Assembly: GCA_015061815.1 (NCBI GenBank)
Contig: SUVW01000004.1
Span: 1 to 64,000, forward strand
Reading direction: 5' to 3'
Length of the DNA stretch: 64,000 nucleotides
Source: Lentisphaerota bacterium
GTDB lineage: Bacteria > Verrucomicrobiota > Lentisphaeria > Victivallales > Victivallaceae
Below the pieces are notes generated by a model that was not told the DNA's origin, made no database searches, and was given only the letters and a program-made list of their open reading frames with translations. Of this stretch, positions 36,399-45,336 are shown piece by piece. The position numbers and the translations under genes are program-made. How positions within the stretch are numbered: position 1 is the stretch's first letter; the number at the start of each line of letters is the position of its first letter.

Positions 36399-37048
36399 TC
36401 AGCTGTAAAATCCTCCCGCCGCAATCGGCACAACTCCGGTTTGGCGATCACTTCAGTCACCATTGCAATATGTCCGGCTCCCATAGCAGTTAATTGCGGG
36501 ATATGATGTTCTTTGATACCGCCCATCACGGAAAACGGCACATTCACCAGGTTTTTCAACTCATTAAAAAGTTCTGTTCCCAAACTTCCGCAACTGACAC
36601 TTTTGGTTTGCGTGGGGAATATCGGGCCGATATTCAGATAACTGCACTGCTCCTTTTGGGCGGCAATAACCTCGGCGGCATTGTGAGTGGATGCACCGAT
36701 TATAAGCTCCGGAGCAATTTTTCTTGCCGTTGCAAGAGGCATATCCTCCTGCCCCAGATGCACCCCGTCAGCATTACAGGCCAATGCGATATCCAAACGG
36801 TCATCAATAAATAAAAGCATCCCGTAACGGCAGGTCAACCGGCGGCAGTCACACGCCAGTTGAAAAAGTTCACGGTCACTGCGGTGTTTTTCACGCAACT
36901 GAACAACTTTGGCCCCGTTTTCAGCCAGTGAACCGATTACTTCGACAACGGATCTGCCGCCGCAGAATTCTGAACTTACCACCGGATAGATGAAACTGCT
37001 TTCAAAAGCCTGCAATCTTTCCGCATGATCAGCAAAAGGAGTCTTCAT
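36395..37048 (-). CDS. thiE: thiamine-phosphate synthase
   Basis: A 217-residue TIM-barrel enzyme joining HMP-pyrophosphate and thiazole phosphate to thiamine phosphate. Key motifs are [38 protein letters not shown] and SVMGGI. The start ATG at 37048 overlaps the thi4 stop (ATGA), so it is expressed behind the TPP riboswitch as the second gene of a thi4-thiE operon. The last four bases overlap the end of recQ. Confidence 0.93.
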   Translation of the reverse strand: MKTPFADHAERLQAFESSFIYPVVSSEFCGGRSVVEVIGSLAENGAKVVQLREKHRSDRELFQLACDCRRLTCRYGMLLFIDDRLDIALACNADGVHLGQEDMPLATARKIAPELIIGASTHNAAEVIAAQKEQCSYLNIGPIFPTQTKSVSCGSLGTELFNELKNLVNVPFSVMGGIKEHHIPQLTAMGAGHIAMVTEVIAKPELCRLRREDFTAD

Positions 37049-37833
37049 TTACCGACTCTTTCTGCGATAAGTCCGGCAACTTTGCGCCCGGAAAGCAGCA
37101 TGCCGCCGAAAACCGGTCCCATCCGGTAACCGCCCATGCAGTTATTTGCACTCATGCCGCAGGCAAAAAGTCCGGGGAAATATTCCCGGGTATTTTCCAC
37201 CGTTGAGGCTTCCCCGTTATCCACCCACATGGGTTTCTCGCCAAGTATCCCGCCGGTGGGAGTATCCAGAGTGATTTTGGCCTTATCGACAGCCAGACGG
37301 ATGATTTCACTGGGATGTCCGGTACCATCAAGAACACATTCGGAAATAACGGTCAGCGGATCGACATGCATTCCCAGGCGTTCCACCGGGGTCCAGTTGA
37401 TGACCAGACCATTGACCTTGCCCTCTTTGAATACGATATCCTCAACAGAAACGCTGTTGAATATCTTTGCCCCGGCCTGCAAAGCTCCGAAAATCAAACC
37501 GCTGGCCATTTCCACTGAATCCAGAGTATAATATCCCGGAGCATCAGCCAACGCTTCGTAACGGATGCTGAATTCATCCAGAATTTCCAGCGCACTCTGC
37601 TGAACCACCACTTCATTGAAAAGCATTCCGCCTCCCCATGTGCCGCCGCCGGGAGCAAGTTTTCTTTCAAAAATGGCGACTTTCACTCCGCGTTTGGCCA
37701 GATATCTGGCCGCGACCAGCGCACTGGGGCCGCCGCCGACGATAGCAACATCAAGTTTCAGACCGTCAAGCAATTTGCCGCTGAACTTGCGGACGATGGC
37801 CGATGAGATGAGATTTTCCGGTGTTGAAGACAT
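37045..37833 (-). CDS. thi4: thiazole synthase, archaeal-type Thi4
   Basis: A 262-residue NAD-binding protein: [19 protein letters not shown] (Rossmann), [11 protein letters not shown], and [24 protein letters not shown] at the C-terminus. In yeast THI4 a single cysteine donates its sulfur in a suicide reaction. Here the equivalent segment is GMHVDP with His at about residue 156, as in archaeal enzymes that use sulfide catalytically. Inferred: a sulfide-dependent, multiple-turnover enzyme suited to anoxic, sulfidic conditions. The start at 37833 has AAGGAGAG about 6 bp upstream; the frame extends into the riboswitch leader. It replaces the ThiG/ThiH route. Confidence 0.88.
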   Translation of the reverse strand: MSSTPENLISSAIVRKFSGKLLDGLKLDVAIVGGGPSALVAARYLAKRGVKVAIFERKLAPGGGTWGGGMLFNEVVVQQSALEILDEFSIRYEALADAPGYYTLDSVEMASGLIFGALQAGAKIFNSVSVEDIVFKEGKVNGLVINWTPVERLGMHVDPLTVISECVLDGTGHPSEIIRLAVDKAKITLDTPTGGILGEKPMWVDNGEASTVENTREYFPGLFACGMSANNCMGGYRMGPVFGGMLLSGRKVAGLIAERVGK

Positions 37834-37953
37834 TTTCGCTCTCCTTTCCGGGACATTCAAGTCCCTTTTTGCGCATTGGCAGCGCGAAAACAACCGCCAC
37901 GCGCGTTTCCCGGGAATCCGTTACCACGCGCTGTTGTTTTTTCGGAAAGCGTC

Positions 37954-38044
37954 GTACCGTAATTCCTACGCCGGCATTACCCGGATCAGGTTCATGGGTT
38001 TATTCTCAGCCGCATCTCCGACAGATGCAGCACCCCAAACGTAC
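37954..38044 (-). promoter_or_regulatory. TPP riboswitch (THI element)
   Basis: The minus strand carries the conserved THI-box order: GGGGTGC, a stem GCATCT/AGATGC, GGCTGAGA, ACCC, GAACCTGATC, GGGTAATGCCGGCG and AGGAA. The 110-nt expression platform before thi4 includes CTTTCCG (about 37949-37943). It can pair with CGGAAAG of the thi4 Shine-Dalgarno (about 37851-37845), which suggests control of translation when TPP is bound. A hairpin GGGAC/GTCCC also sits directly before the Shine-Dalgarno. Confidence 0.93.
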
Positions 38045-38051
38045 TGTTGTA

Positions 38052-38080
38052 AATATAACCCCTGCTTACTTTTTTTGCAA
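38052..38080 (-). promoter_or_regulatory. promoter of the thi4-thiE operon
   Basis: On the minus strand TTGCAA (38080-38075), 17 bp, TATATT (38057-38052). It lies across the end of ribF, and its start point would be at the 5' edge of the TPP aptamer. Confidence 0.6.
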
Positions 38081-39010
38081 GCGGCAAAACCTGCCGGCAT
38101 CAACAATATCCTGAAAAATTTGCTTTTTCAGCTCTTCCGGAGAGGAAAATTTGCGCTCTTCGCGCAAAAAACGGCACAAAGACACCCGCAACGGATGCGA
38201 ATAGATTTCTCCGGAAAAATCCAGCAGATGCACCTCGATCCGGCGGGGGTCGCCGCCGAATGTCGGGGCAAATCCGATATTCAAAACCGCTTTATACTCC
38301 CTGCCGTCAACTTCAGCGATCCCGCAATAAACCCCATCGGGCACCAGAACTCCTGCTTCCAACTGCAAATTGGCCGTCGGAGCTGCCAGCTGTTTCCCGG
38401 CGATCTGATGTCCGGGCACCACGACACCGGCAAGTTCGGCATCTCTCCCGAGCATTGCCCTGGCGTATTCCAAACGCCCCTCTGCGACAGCGGTACGAAT
38501 AGCCGAAGAACTTACGGTAACACCATCTACCGTCAGCTCTTCCACTGCATCAAAACTCCACCGGTTCTTTTGACAAAACGCGGCCAATACCTCCCGGCTT
38601 CCCCGCCCCTGTCTGCCGAAACGCCACTGTTTTCCCACACAGATACCGCTTATGCGCAAACCGGATACATCACGCAATTTTTCCAGAAAATCCTCCGGCT
38701 CCCATCCGGCGACACTCCGGGTGAAATTGATGAAGCCGCACACATCTGCTCCGGCAGCTCCAAGCAGCTCCACCCGGCGGCTTCTGGTTATCAGCAATTC
38801 AGGAGCCTGATCCGGAGTAAGCAATTGGCGCGGGTGCGGATGAAAACTCAACGCCAGCACCTTTGCTCCGCTTGCCGCCGCCCGGGCAGATGCCTGACGG
38901 ATGATCAACTGATGCCCCAGATGAACACCGTCAAAAACACCGAGCGCAACAATAAAATTTTCTCCGTCCGGAATACTCCGTTTCCCGGCAAATTCAATAA
39001 AATTTTCCAT
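38066..39010 (-). CDS. ribF: bifunctional riboflavin kinase/FAD synthetase
   Basis: A 314-residue cytoplasmic enzyme making FMN and then FAD. The N-terminal nucleotidyltransferase domain has LGVFDGVHLGHQ and SFHPHPRQLL. The C-terminal riboflavin kinase domain has GRDAELAGVVVPGHQIAGKQLAAPTAN (as two pieces GVVVPGH and LAAPTANL) and EVHLLDF. The start at 39010 has AGGA 5 bp upstream; the open frame runs further back across the coaD gene on the other strand, which is not credible. It diverges from coaD. Confidence 0.93.
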   Translation of the reverse strand: MENFIEFAGKRSIPDGENFIVALGVFDGVHLGHQLIIRQASARAAASGAKVLALSFHPHPRQLLTPDQAPELLITRSRRVELLGAAGADVCGFINFTRSVAGWEPEDFLEKLRDVSGLRISGICVGKQWRFGRQGRGSREVLAAFCQKNRWSFDAVEELTVDGVTVSSSAIRTAVAEGRLEYARAMLGRDAELAGVVVPGHQIAGKQLAAPTANLQLEAGVLVPDGVYCGIAEVDGREYKAVLNIGFAPTFGGDPRRIEVHLLDFSGEIYSHPLRVSLCRFLREERKFSSPEELKKQIFQDIVDAGRFCRLQKK

Positions 39011-39047
39011 ATTTTCCTGTAAGTTGAAACTACTTTTGCGGAAAAAA

Positions 39048-39102
39048 TTGCAAATTCGCACTTCCCGCGTTATATTATACACCAGTATTGGGAAAAAGTC
39101 AA
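39048..39102. promoter_or_regulatory. bidirectional coaD/ribF promoter with shared -10
   Basis: Plus strand: TTGCAA (39048-39053), 17 bp, TATATT (39071-39076) for coaD. Minus strand: TTGACT (39102-39097), 17 bp, TATAAT (39079-39074) for ribF. The two -10 hexamers overlap by three bases, so polymerase can occupy only one orientation at a time. Confidence 0.65.
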
Positions 39103-39113
39103 AAGGTAATAGT

Positions 39114-39599
39114 ATGAAAACCGTATTGTATCCGGGGTCATTCGACCCGTTTACCAACGGCCACCTCGATTTGGTCGAGCGCGCCGGATTATTGTTTGAC
39201 CGGGTTATTGTCGCTGTTGCAGTGAATGCTGCCAAATCACCGATTTTTTCCATGCAGGAGCGTTGCGAACTTATCCGGCAGAGCTGTCGTGATCTTGAAC
39301 ATGTCGAAGTCGTAGCGATCGACGGCTTGCTGGTTGACTCACTGGAATATTACGGTGCAGATGCCATTTTACGCGGACTGCGGGCATTTTCCGACTTTGA
39401 ATATGAGTTGCAAATGGCCCTGCTCAACCGCAATCTCAAACGTAAATGCGAAACCATATTCATGATGCCGACTCTGAAAAATTCCTTCGTATCCTCAACT
39501 CTGGTCAAAGAGGTCGCCAGACTGGGAGGAAACTTTGAAGAGTATGTGCCGCCGCCGGTGGCACAGGCTTTGAAAAAAAAGTTGGATATCAATAAATGA
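39114..39599 (+). CDS. coaD: pantetheine-phosphate adenylyltransferase
   Basis: A 161-residue enzyme of coenzyme A synthesis that transfers AMP to 4'-phosphopantetheine. Motifs: PGSFDPFTNGHLDLVERA (nucleotidyltransferase HxGH variant), LRGLRAFSDFEYE and FVSSTLVKEVARLGGN. The start at 39114 follows AAGG by 8 bp. It overlaps the IclR-type gene by 4 bp. Together with panB at 42971 it gives two CoA-pathway genes within 5 kb. Confidence 0.94.
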   Translation: MKTVLYPGSFDPFTNGHLDLVERAGLLFDRVIVAVAVNAAKSPIFSMQERCELIRQSCRDLEHVEVVAIDGLLVDSLEYYGADAILRGLRAFSDFEYELQMALLNRNLKRKCETIFMMPTLKNSFVSSTLVKEVARLGGNFEEYVPPPVAQALKKKLDINK

Positions 39600-40312
39600 A
39601 AAGTTCTCTGTTAACCAAAGCCGGAGCTGTACTGGAAGCTATCTGTACAGTCGATCATCCGGTGGCGATCAAAGAGTTGGTTCAGATACTGGATATGCCC
39701 CTGCCGACAGTCAGCCGGCTCTGCTGCGACCTGGTGGAAATAGGTCTGCTGGAAAAGACCGATTACCATCACCTGATCCCCGGCATCACCTTGATGCGTT
39801 TCGGACACCGGGCCCAGAAACTCTCTCCATTGATCGCAACAGTGAAAACTCATGTGGATTCCTACTCGGAATCTTCCGGATTGAATGCCGCCATCTATGG
39901 TTTTGACCGGGGCAGTTTTTTTCACATCTACAGCTGTCACCGGAATAATCCGGTGCAGGATGCCCTGCGCTATACCGGAGCATTTCTGGTGATGCTTTCA
40001 TCCGCCGGTATCACTGCGGAAAAAGCCCAGGATATAGTGCTGAAAAAATATCCGGATATGCCGGTAACAGAAAGAGTGATATGTGACCGGGAGTTCCATG
40101 TTATCCGGCAGAATAAGATCCTGACCCGGGTCGCGCCCACCCGCAGATGGATGATAACCATGCCGTTTACTTACAACATGATCCCCTGTTCGCTCTCATT
40201 TTACGGGCAGGGGAAAGAAGACAGCAGTGTGGAAGCGGAACTTTTCAACATTTCCAAAGTTCTTTCCCGGATCAGAACTGCTCTTGACCGGATCGGTAAA
40301 GGAGAGGATTGA
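39596..40312 (+). CDS. IclR-like transcriptional regulator
   Basis: A 238-residue protein with an N-terminal winged helix (about 5-60; AIKELVQILDMPLPTVSRLCCDLVEIGLLE) and a C-terminal region sized like an IclR effector domain but with weak resemblance. It starts within the coaD stop codon (ATGA) and is followed after 6 bp by a TMTC-like membrane protein gene. Ligand and targets are unknown. The call rests mainly on the DNA-binding half. Confidence 0.7.
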   Translation: MKSSLLTKAGAVLEAICTVDHPVAIKELVQILDMPLPTVSRLCCDLVEIGLLEKTDYHHLIPGITLMRFGHRAQKLSPLIATVKTHVDSYSESSGLNAAIYGFDRGSFFHIYSCHRNNPVQDALRYTGAFLVMLSSAGITAEKAQDIVLKKYPDMPVTERVICDREFHVIRQNKILTRVAPTRRWMITMPFTYNMIPCSLSFYGQGKEDSSVEAELFNISKVLSRIRTALDRIGKGED

Positions 40313-40318
40313 TACAAA

Positions 40319-42127
40319 ATGGATAACTTTGTCGGGTTTCTCAAACGCCACGCCGATGCGACAGCGGCAACGGTTCTTTTTCTGGTGACTTTGCTCTTTT
40401 TTCTGCCGGGATTGACCTATGAGCCGATCCCGCTGGATAACACAGCTTACATCGGCAAAGAATATCTGCTCTATCCGACTTGGGAAAATATTATCTACCA
40501 TCTGAAAACTCCGGTACTCGGACTGCATTCACCGCTGGTGATGCACTCTCTGATGCTGGATTACTGGCTCTGGGGTCAGGAACTGCTGCAGCTCGGCGGC
40601 AGACTGCACAATATTATTCTGCACGGAATAAGTACCGTGATCTTCTATTTGCTTTTGCGCCGGCTTAAACTTGTCCGCTTCTCCCCGGAAAACCCGCTGC
40701 AGATATCCATTCCGGCGGCGATATTCGGGGCATTATGTTTCGCTCTGCATGCCCAGCGGGTCGAATCTGTGATCTGGATCGTGGAAAGGAAAGATGTTCA
40801 AACCGTCCTGTTGGGATTGTTGAGTACGGCTTGTTTCATCCGCAGTTACCGCAAAAACCGTCTGCCCATAGCCGGGACATTGCTGTTTTTGCTCTCTTTC
40901 GCGGCCAAACCGATGATAATAACTCTGCCCGGAGTACTGCTGCTGGGCATCTGGGTATCGACGGAAAAGTTTGATTGGAAAAAAGCGGTAAAAATGCTTT
41001 GGCTATATCTGGCTGCCGTGCTGCTTTACTTTGCATTCAACGCGCTGCAGTTGAGCCGTTTTGCATCAGACAGTGCCGGAGGATTCTTCTCGGCTGAAAG
41101 GTGGATGATCGTATTGATCAACTATGCCAACTACTTTTTCCGCACCCTGCTGCCGCTGGGCATCCGCCCGCTTTATCCGCTTTTCAAACGGGATTGGATA
41201 ACTTTTTCGATCACAGCGATATTCTGGATCATGGCCGTTGCGACACTGCTCCTTGCCTTTATCCGTTGGCGTTACCGCCGGATATTTGCCTCTTTTCTCA
41301 CGCCGCTGCTGCTGGCTTTTCTCGGGGTGGTACTTCCGGTAGCCGGATTCCAAAGCATCGGCAATGCAGAATTTGCCGACCGTTACAGCTACTATCCGTC
41401 GCTGTTTGTGTGGATCGGGCTCGCGGCGGCGTATGAATTTCTTGCGCCGCGCCGGACGATCTGGCAATTTATTTTCTGGGCCTACGCGACATTGATAACG
41501 GTGCAGGGCTTCTGTTATCTGCAAACCTGGCAAACCAAAGAATCATTCATTAATATTGCTCTTGGTGACGGCAAACACGCCCACACAGCGGTATTGCGTA
41601 TGGCAGCGTGGAACAGTTTTGAGCAAAAAGATTTTGATCTTGCCCGGGCCTTTGCCAATCAGGCTCTGCGCAATGCGACAGATTTAAGCCGGAGTGAGGA
41701 TGAGTTGTTTGCGCTGGCTCTGGAAGGAGCGATATTGTTGCGGCAGGGTGATCCGGCAGGGCTTGCCTTGCTGGATAAAGCCATGACCACTCCGGCATGG
41801 GGCAGATTTCAATACTCCTCCCGGGGTTTTTCCGAATCGGTAATGCTGCTTGCAGCTGATGCCCACTTGCGTCGCAAAAGTGATTTTGATACAAAATTTG
41901 CCGCACAGATCTTTCTGGTGCTTGGCGATTTATCCATGAACAGCGATCCGGCACGTGACTGCAATTATAAAGCGATTTCGGCACTGCTGCTTGAGGATTA
42001 TGCCCTGGCGGAAAAACTGACACTGCAAGCTCTGCAATATGCTCCGGAAGATAAAAATCTGCTCAACAATCTCCGGAGCATCCGGGAAAAACTTAAAACC
42101 CCTCCTGCAGAAGCAGCATCGATTTAA
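40319..42127 (+). CDS. TMTC-like multi-spanning membrane protein with TPR tail
   Basis: A 602-residue protein with roughly nine to eleven transmembrane helices over residues 15-410 and a soluble C-terminal ~190 residues of TPR-like helices (FDLARAFANQALRNA, YALAEKLTLQALQYAPEDKNLLNNL). The segment HAQRVESVIWIVERKDVQTVL and the later FADRYSYYPSL are hallmarks of the TMTC/GT-C family. Eukaryotic TMTCs are O-mannosyltransferases; bacterial members are mostly uncharacterised. Possible role: lipid-linked glycosyl transfer at the periplasmic face. Its 3' end overlaps the convergent lipoprotein gene by 35 bp. Confidence 0.75.
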   Translation: MDNFVGFLKRHADATAATVLFLVTLLFFLPGLTYEPIPLDNTAYIGKEYLLYPTWENIIYHLKTPVLGLHSPLVMHSLMLDYWLWGQELLQLGGRLHNIILHGISTVIFYLLLRRLKLVRFSPENPLQISIPAAIFGALCFALHAQRVESVIWIVERKDVQTVLLGLLSTACFIRSYRKNRLPIAGTLLFLLSFAAKPMIITLPGVLLLGIWVSTEKFDWKKAVKMLWLYLAAVLLYFAFNALQLSRFASDSAGGFFSAERWMIVLINYANYFFRTLLPLGIRPLYPLFKRDWITFSITAIFWIMAVATLLLAFIRWRYRRIFASFLTPLLLAFLGVVLPVAGFQSIGNAEFADRYSYYPSLFVWIGLAAAYEFLAPRRTIWQFIFWAYATLITVQGFCYLQTWQTKESFINIALGDGKHAHTAVLRMAAWNSFEQKDFDLARAFANQALRNATDLSRSEDELFALALEGAILLRQGDPAGLALLDKAMTTPAWGRFQYSSRGFSESVMLLAADAHLRRKSDFDTKFAAQIFLVLGDLSMNSDPARDCNYKAISALLLEDYALAEKLTLQALQYAPEDKNLLNNLRSIREKLKTPPAEAASI

Positions 42128-42974
42128 CAAACTGCCGGTCCCGCGCACTGCCGCCGGATGCGGGAAGCCGGGAAATATCCAACTGGTACAAAGCGTGCCA
42201 CTTCTGAAAACGCAACCGGTTTTCTGCGCTGGGATCATTGCGGTAAAGTTTTTCAGCTGCATTAAGTTGTTTACCGGAAATTTCTGAAGCGTAACGCGCA
42301 GTGATCAGCTCTATTTCCCGGATCAGTCCGGAACATTCAAAACCTTTGTCTGCAAGCTGCTGACGCCGGATTTCATCCGGCATCAGACAGATGACTCCGG
42401 CTATCTGCAGCGGTTCTGCCGGATCTTCTGTTACCGCTGCCGGAACTGTTTTGACCGGCCGGGGTTCCGGGAGGATGATTTTTCCGGCCTCAAGAGAAGA
42501 TATGCCGCCGCAAAGTTGTTCCAATTCCCGTTCAGCTTCACCGGCCCGCTTCAACTGTTCCGCAGTTTTCCATGCTATCGGATAAAAATACTGTTTTTCC
42601 GCCAGTAAAATTGCGACCCGGCTGCGCAACTGTCCGGCACAAAAATCCCGAACCATCCGTTCCGGATCGGCGGCGAACTGCACATTGCAGGCCAGCATGC
42701 ACTCCCAGAGCATTTCCCGGCAGAGTTCCGCCCCGCGCTCCGGTTCAGCTTCGCGGACGAAACGGGCCAGATCCGGCAGCCTGGCCCACTGGGAAGCACG
42801 CCCGATACGTCCGGCATATTCTGTCAACCGGGCATTAACTTCACCGGATAAATGCCGCTGCAATGTCCTTGTCTGCAGCAATTCCAAAGTCACTTCCGGA
42901 TTCGGAACAGCCCGCTGCGGATTCATACATCCGGCGATCACCGCACCCAGCAGAAGAGCAGCAGCTATTCTCAT
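42093..42974 (-). CDS. lipoprotein of unknown function
   Basis: A 293-residue protein with a lipoprotein signal (LLLGAVIAGC, lipid-modified Cys at residue 16). The mature part is mostly helical, charged and without recognised motifs; a Pro-rich stretch (ILPEPRPVKTVPAAV) divides it at about residue 175. The start ATG at 42974 overlaps the panB stop by 4 bp, so it is co-transcribed with panB, though no functional link is evident. Probably anchored to the periplasmic side of a membrane. Confidence 0.7.
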   Translation of the reverse strand: MRIAAALLLGAVIAGCMNPQRAVPNPEVTLELLQTRTLQRHLSGEVNARLTEYAGRIGRASQWARLPDLARFVREAEPERGAELCREMLWECMLACNVQFAADPERMVRDFCAGQLRSRVAILLAEKQYFYPIAWKTAEQLKRAGEAERELEQLCGGISSLEAGKIILPEPRPVKTVPAAVTEDPAEPLQIAGVICLMPDEIRRQQLADKGFECSGLIREIELITARYASEISGKQLNAAEKLYRNDPSAENRLRFQKWHALYQLDISRLPASGGSARDRQFVKSMLLLQEGF

Positions 42975-43771
42975 TGAAATGTATTCTCCGGCGCAGGGAA
43001 TTCGCCATTTCTGACCTCATCGGCATACTGCTTCAATGCCCGGGAGATCAACTCGCATCCTTCCATATAACGTTTGGCATGCTTCGGTTTGAATTCCTGC
43101 AGCCCCAGCAGATCAGTGATCACCTGCACCTGCCCGGAACAATATTTCCCCGAACCGATACCGATCGTCGGGATACGCAATTTTCCGGTAACCGCTTTGG
43201 CTAAAGCTTCCGGCACGCACTCCAGAACTATTGCGAATGCCCCGGCCTCCTGCAAAGCCAAAGCGTCACTCAACACCTGTTCCGCCCCGGCTTCATCCCG
43301 GCCGACAACTTTATAACCTCCGCACACCTGCACTCTCTGCGGCATCAAACCTATATGTCCCATCACCGGTATTCCGGCACCGGTCATCTTTCTTACCAGC
43401 GGAGCGAATTCAGCTCCGCCTTCCAGTTTAACCGCATCGGCGCCGGTTGTTTTCAAAGCCTCTCCGGCGTTGATCATCGCTGCTTCATCGCTTTGCTGAT
43501 AACTCATAAACGGCATATCAAAAACAACGAATGCTTCCGGAGCCCCCCTCCGCACCGCTGCCGTATGAGCGAGCATATCCGCCATTGTCACCGGCAGAGT
43601 ATTGGCATACCCCAGATGGGTCATGCCGACCGAATCGCCGACCAGCATAAAATCGATCCCGGCACTCATACACAATCCGGCCTGGATCGCATCATACGCA
43701 GTGGACATCACCAGCTTTTCATTTGCTTCCGCCCTTTTGGCCAGAGTGGATACGGTAACTTTCTTCATCAT
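42971..43771 (-). CDS. panB: 3-methyl-2-oxobutanoate hydroxymethyltransferase
   Basis: A 266-residue TIM-barrel enzyme for the first committed step of pantothenate synthesis (ketopantoate from alpha-ketoisovalerate and methylene-THF). Family blocks: MSTAYDA, LVGDSVGMTHLGYANTLPV, VKLEGGAEF, VMGHIGLMPQ and IPTIGIGSG. The start at 43771 has GAGG 7 bp upstream. The lipoprotein gene overlaps its end. Confidence 0.94.
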   Translation of the reverse strand: MMKKVTVSTLAKRAEANEKLVMSTAYDAIQAGLCMSAGIDFMLVGDSVGMTHLGYANTLPVTMADMLAHTAAVRRGAPEAFVVFDMPFMSYQQSDEAAMINAGEALKTTGADAVKLEGGAEFAPLVRKMTGAGIPVMGHIGLMPQRVQVCGGYKVVGRDEAGAEQVLSDALALQEAGAFAIVLECVPEALAKAVTGKLRIPTIGIGSGKYCSGQVQVITDLLGLQEFKPKHAKRYMEGCELISRALKQYADEVRNGEFPAPENTFQ

Positions 43772-43871
43772 TTTTCAACCTCACAAATCCTGCTTTTCAG
43801 TCACGCCATATAAAATAACCCTTAAGCAGAAGTTTTTCAATGATTTATCCATTTTTTTTACATTTTTGTGC

Positions 43872-43900
43872 TTGATTTCCCCCGGTGGACGGATTATTTT
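43872..43900 (+). promoter_or_regulatory. candidate promoter of the phosphofructokinase gene
   Basis: TTGATT (43872-43877), 17 bp, TATTTT (43895-43900). The leader contains a short inverted repeat GTCCC/GGGGAC near 43920-43936. Confidence 0.4.
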
Positions 43901-43981
43901 AAGCATCGGCAGTTTAAGTTTGTCCCGATCGGGGACAGCTGGAGATGAGATTCAAAATTACTCCCGGAAGGAGATAACAAA

Positions 43982-45274
43982 ATGGTACAAAAAAGTGATT
44001 TCAGGATTTCCACATTGGGCGAATGCACTATTCCCTCCCCGATCCCGGATATGACCTTTGTCGGCGATGATGAATGCATCAGTTACTGTAATAATGCCGG
44101 AGAATTGACCGGTATCGTCAATTCCGGTAAAGAGATCCCCGCTTTTGAAAAAGCCGGTCCGCGCAAGATGATCTATCACAATCCCGCCTGGTCGCGGGCC
44201 GCCATTCTTACCGCCGGCGGACTCTGCCCGGGGCTGAATGAAGTTATCAAATTTCTGACCATCTCTCTGACCCGGGATTACGGAGTGAATGATATTTACG
44301 GCATCCGTTACGGTTACCGGGGATTGAACCCGGCTTATAATCTGCCGCCGGTGCGGCTGACTCCGGATGTGGTGGATGACATCCATGACAAAGGCGGTTC
44401 CATTCTCGGTTCCAGCCGGGGCAGTGAAGATGTTTCGCTGATCGTCGATTCTCTCAAGCAGCTCGGAATCAATCTGCTGTTTTGCATCGGCGGTGACGGA
44501 ACCAGCCGCTGTGCCCACGATATCGCCACTGAAATAACCAAACGGCAGCTGCCGATAAGCGTGGTCGCCATTCCCAAAACGATCGATAATGACATCAGTT
44601 TTATCGACAAGACCTTCGGTTTCAGCACAGCGGTGCGGACTGCCGGAGAATTCGTCAGCGGTGCGCACAATGAAGCCCAGGGAGCTTACAACGGTCTGGC
44701 CCTGATCAAAGTCATGGGACGGGACAGCGGTTTTATCGCCGCTTACACTACCCTGGCCAATCCGTATATCAACTACTGCCTGATCCCGGAAGAACCATTC
44801 TCTCTTGACGGCAGTGACGGAACCAAAGCTCTGCTGCCCAGTCTGATGGAACGTATGAATAAAAAACACCATGCGGTGATAATTGTCGCAGAAGGTGCCG
44901 GACAGAATCTCTTTGCCAGTAAAGAACGCCAGAAAGATGCTTCAGGCAATATCCTCCACAAAGATATCGGAATTCTGCTTAAAGAGGAGATCAGCCGTTA
45001 CTTCAAGGAGAAAAAAGTTGAGTTGAATCTCAAATATTTTGATCTGGGTTACACCATCCGCAGTGTCCGGGCCGAGGGTGAAGATGCAGTTTTCTGCGCT
45101 TTGCTCGCCCAGAGTGCCGCCCATGCGGCAATGGCCGGAAAAACTGATGTCATGGTCGGTCACTGGGCCGGAGCATTCACTCATGTGCCGATCGCGCTGG
45201 CCACCAGAGAACGCAAAAAACTGGATTTGCACACTCCATTGTGGAACTGCGTACAGTCTCTTACCTGCTTCTGA
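43982..45274 (+). CDS. 6-phosphofructokinase (long-form, G104/K124 type)
   Basis: A 430-residue glycolytic enzyme of the group that includes trypanosomal, plant and spirochaete PFKs. Motifs: GGLCPGLNEVIK, YGIRYGYRGLNP, GGDGTSR, IPKTIDNDI, MGRDSGFIA and IVAEGAGQ. At the two positions that decide the phosphoryl donor it has Gly (GGDG), typical of ATP users, and Lys (PKTIDND), typical of PPi users. The same pair occurs in ATP-dependent trypanosomal PFK, so ATP is favoured. A strong GGAAGGAG precedes the ATG. It is monocistronic, ending in a clear terminator. Confidence 0.9.
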   Translation: MVQKSDFRISTLGECTIPSPIPDMTFVGDDECISYCNNAGELTGIVNSGKEIPAFEKAGPRKMIYHNPAWSRAAILTAGGLCPGLNEVIKFLTISLTRDYGVNDIYGIRYGYRGLNPAYNLPPVRLTPDVVDDIHDKGGSILGSSRGSEDVSLIVDSLKQLGINLLFCIGGDGTSRCAHDIATEITKRQLPISVVAIPKTIDNDISFIDKTFGFSTAVRTAGEFVSGAHNEAQGAYNGLALIKVMGRDSGFIAAYTTLANPYINYCLIPEEPFSLDGSDGTKALLPSLMERMNKKHHAVIIVAEGAGQNLFASKERQKDASGNILHKDIGILLKEEISRYFKEKKVELNLKYFDLGYTIRSVRAEGEDAVFCALLAQSAAHAAMAGKTDVMVGHWAGAFTHVPIALATRERKKLDLHTPLWNCVQSLTCF

Positions 45275-45290
45275 ATGGATATAAAAATGC

Positions 45291-45325
45291 AGGCTGCCGC
45301 ATATTTATTGCGGCAGCCTTTTTTT
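45291..45325. terminator. bidirectional rho-independent terminator
   Basis: A perfect 10-bp stem AGGCTGCCGC (45291-45300)/GCGGCAGCCT (45310-45319), 9-nt loop, then a T-run on the plus strand. On the minus strand the stem is followed by GCATTTTT. It serves both the phosphofructokinase and queC genes, which converge here. Confidence 0.92.
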
Positions 45326-45336
45326 GCGGTTTACGG

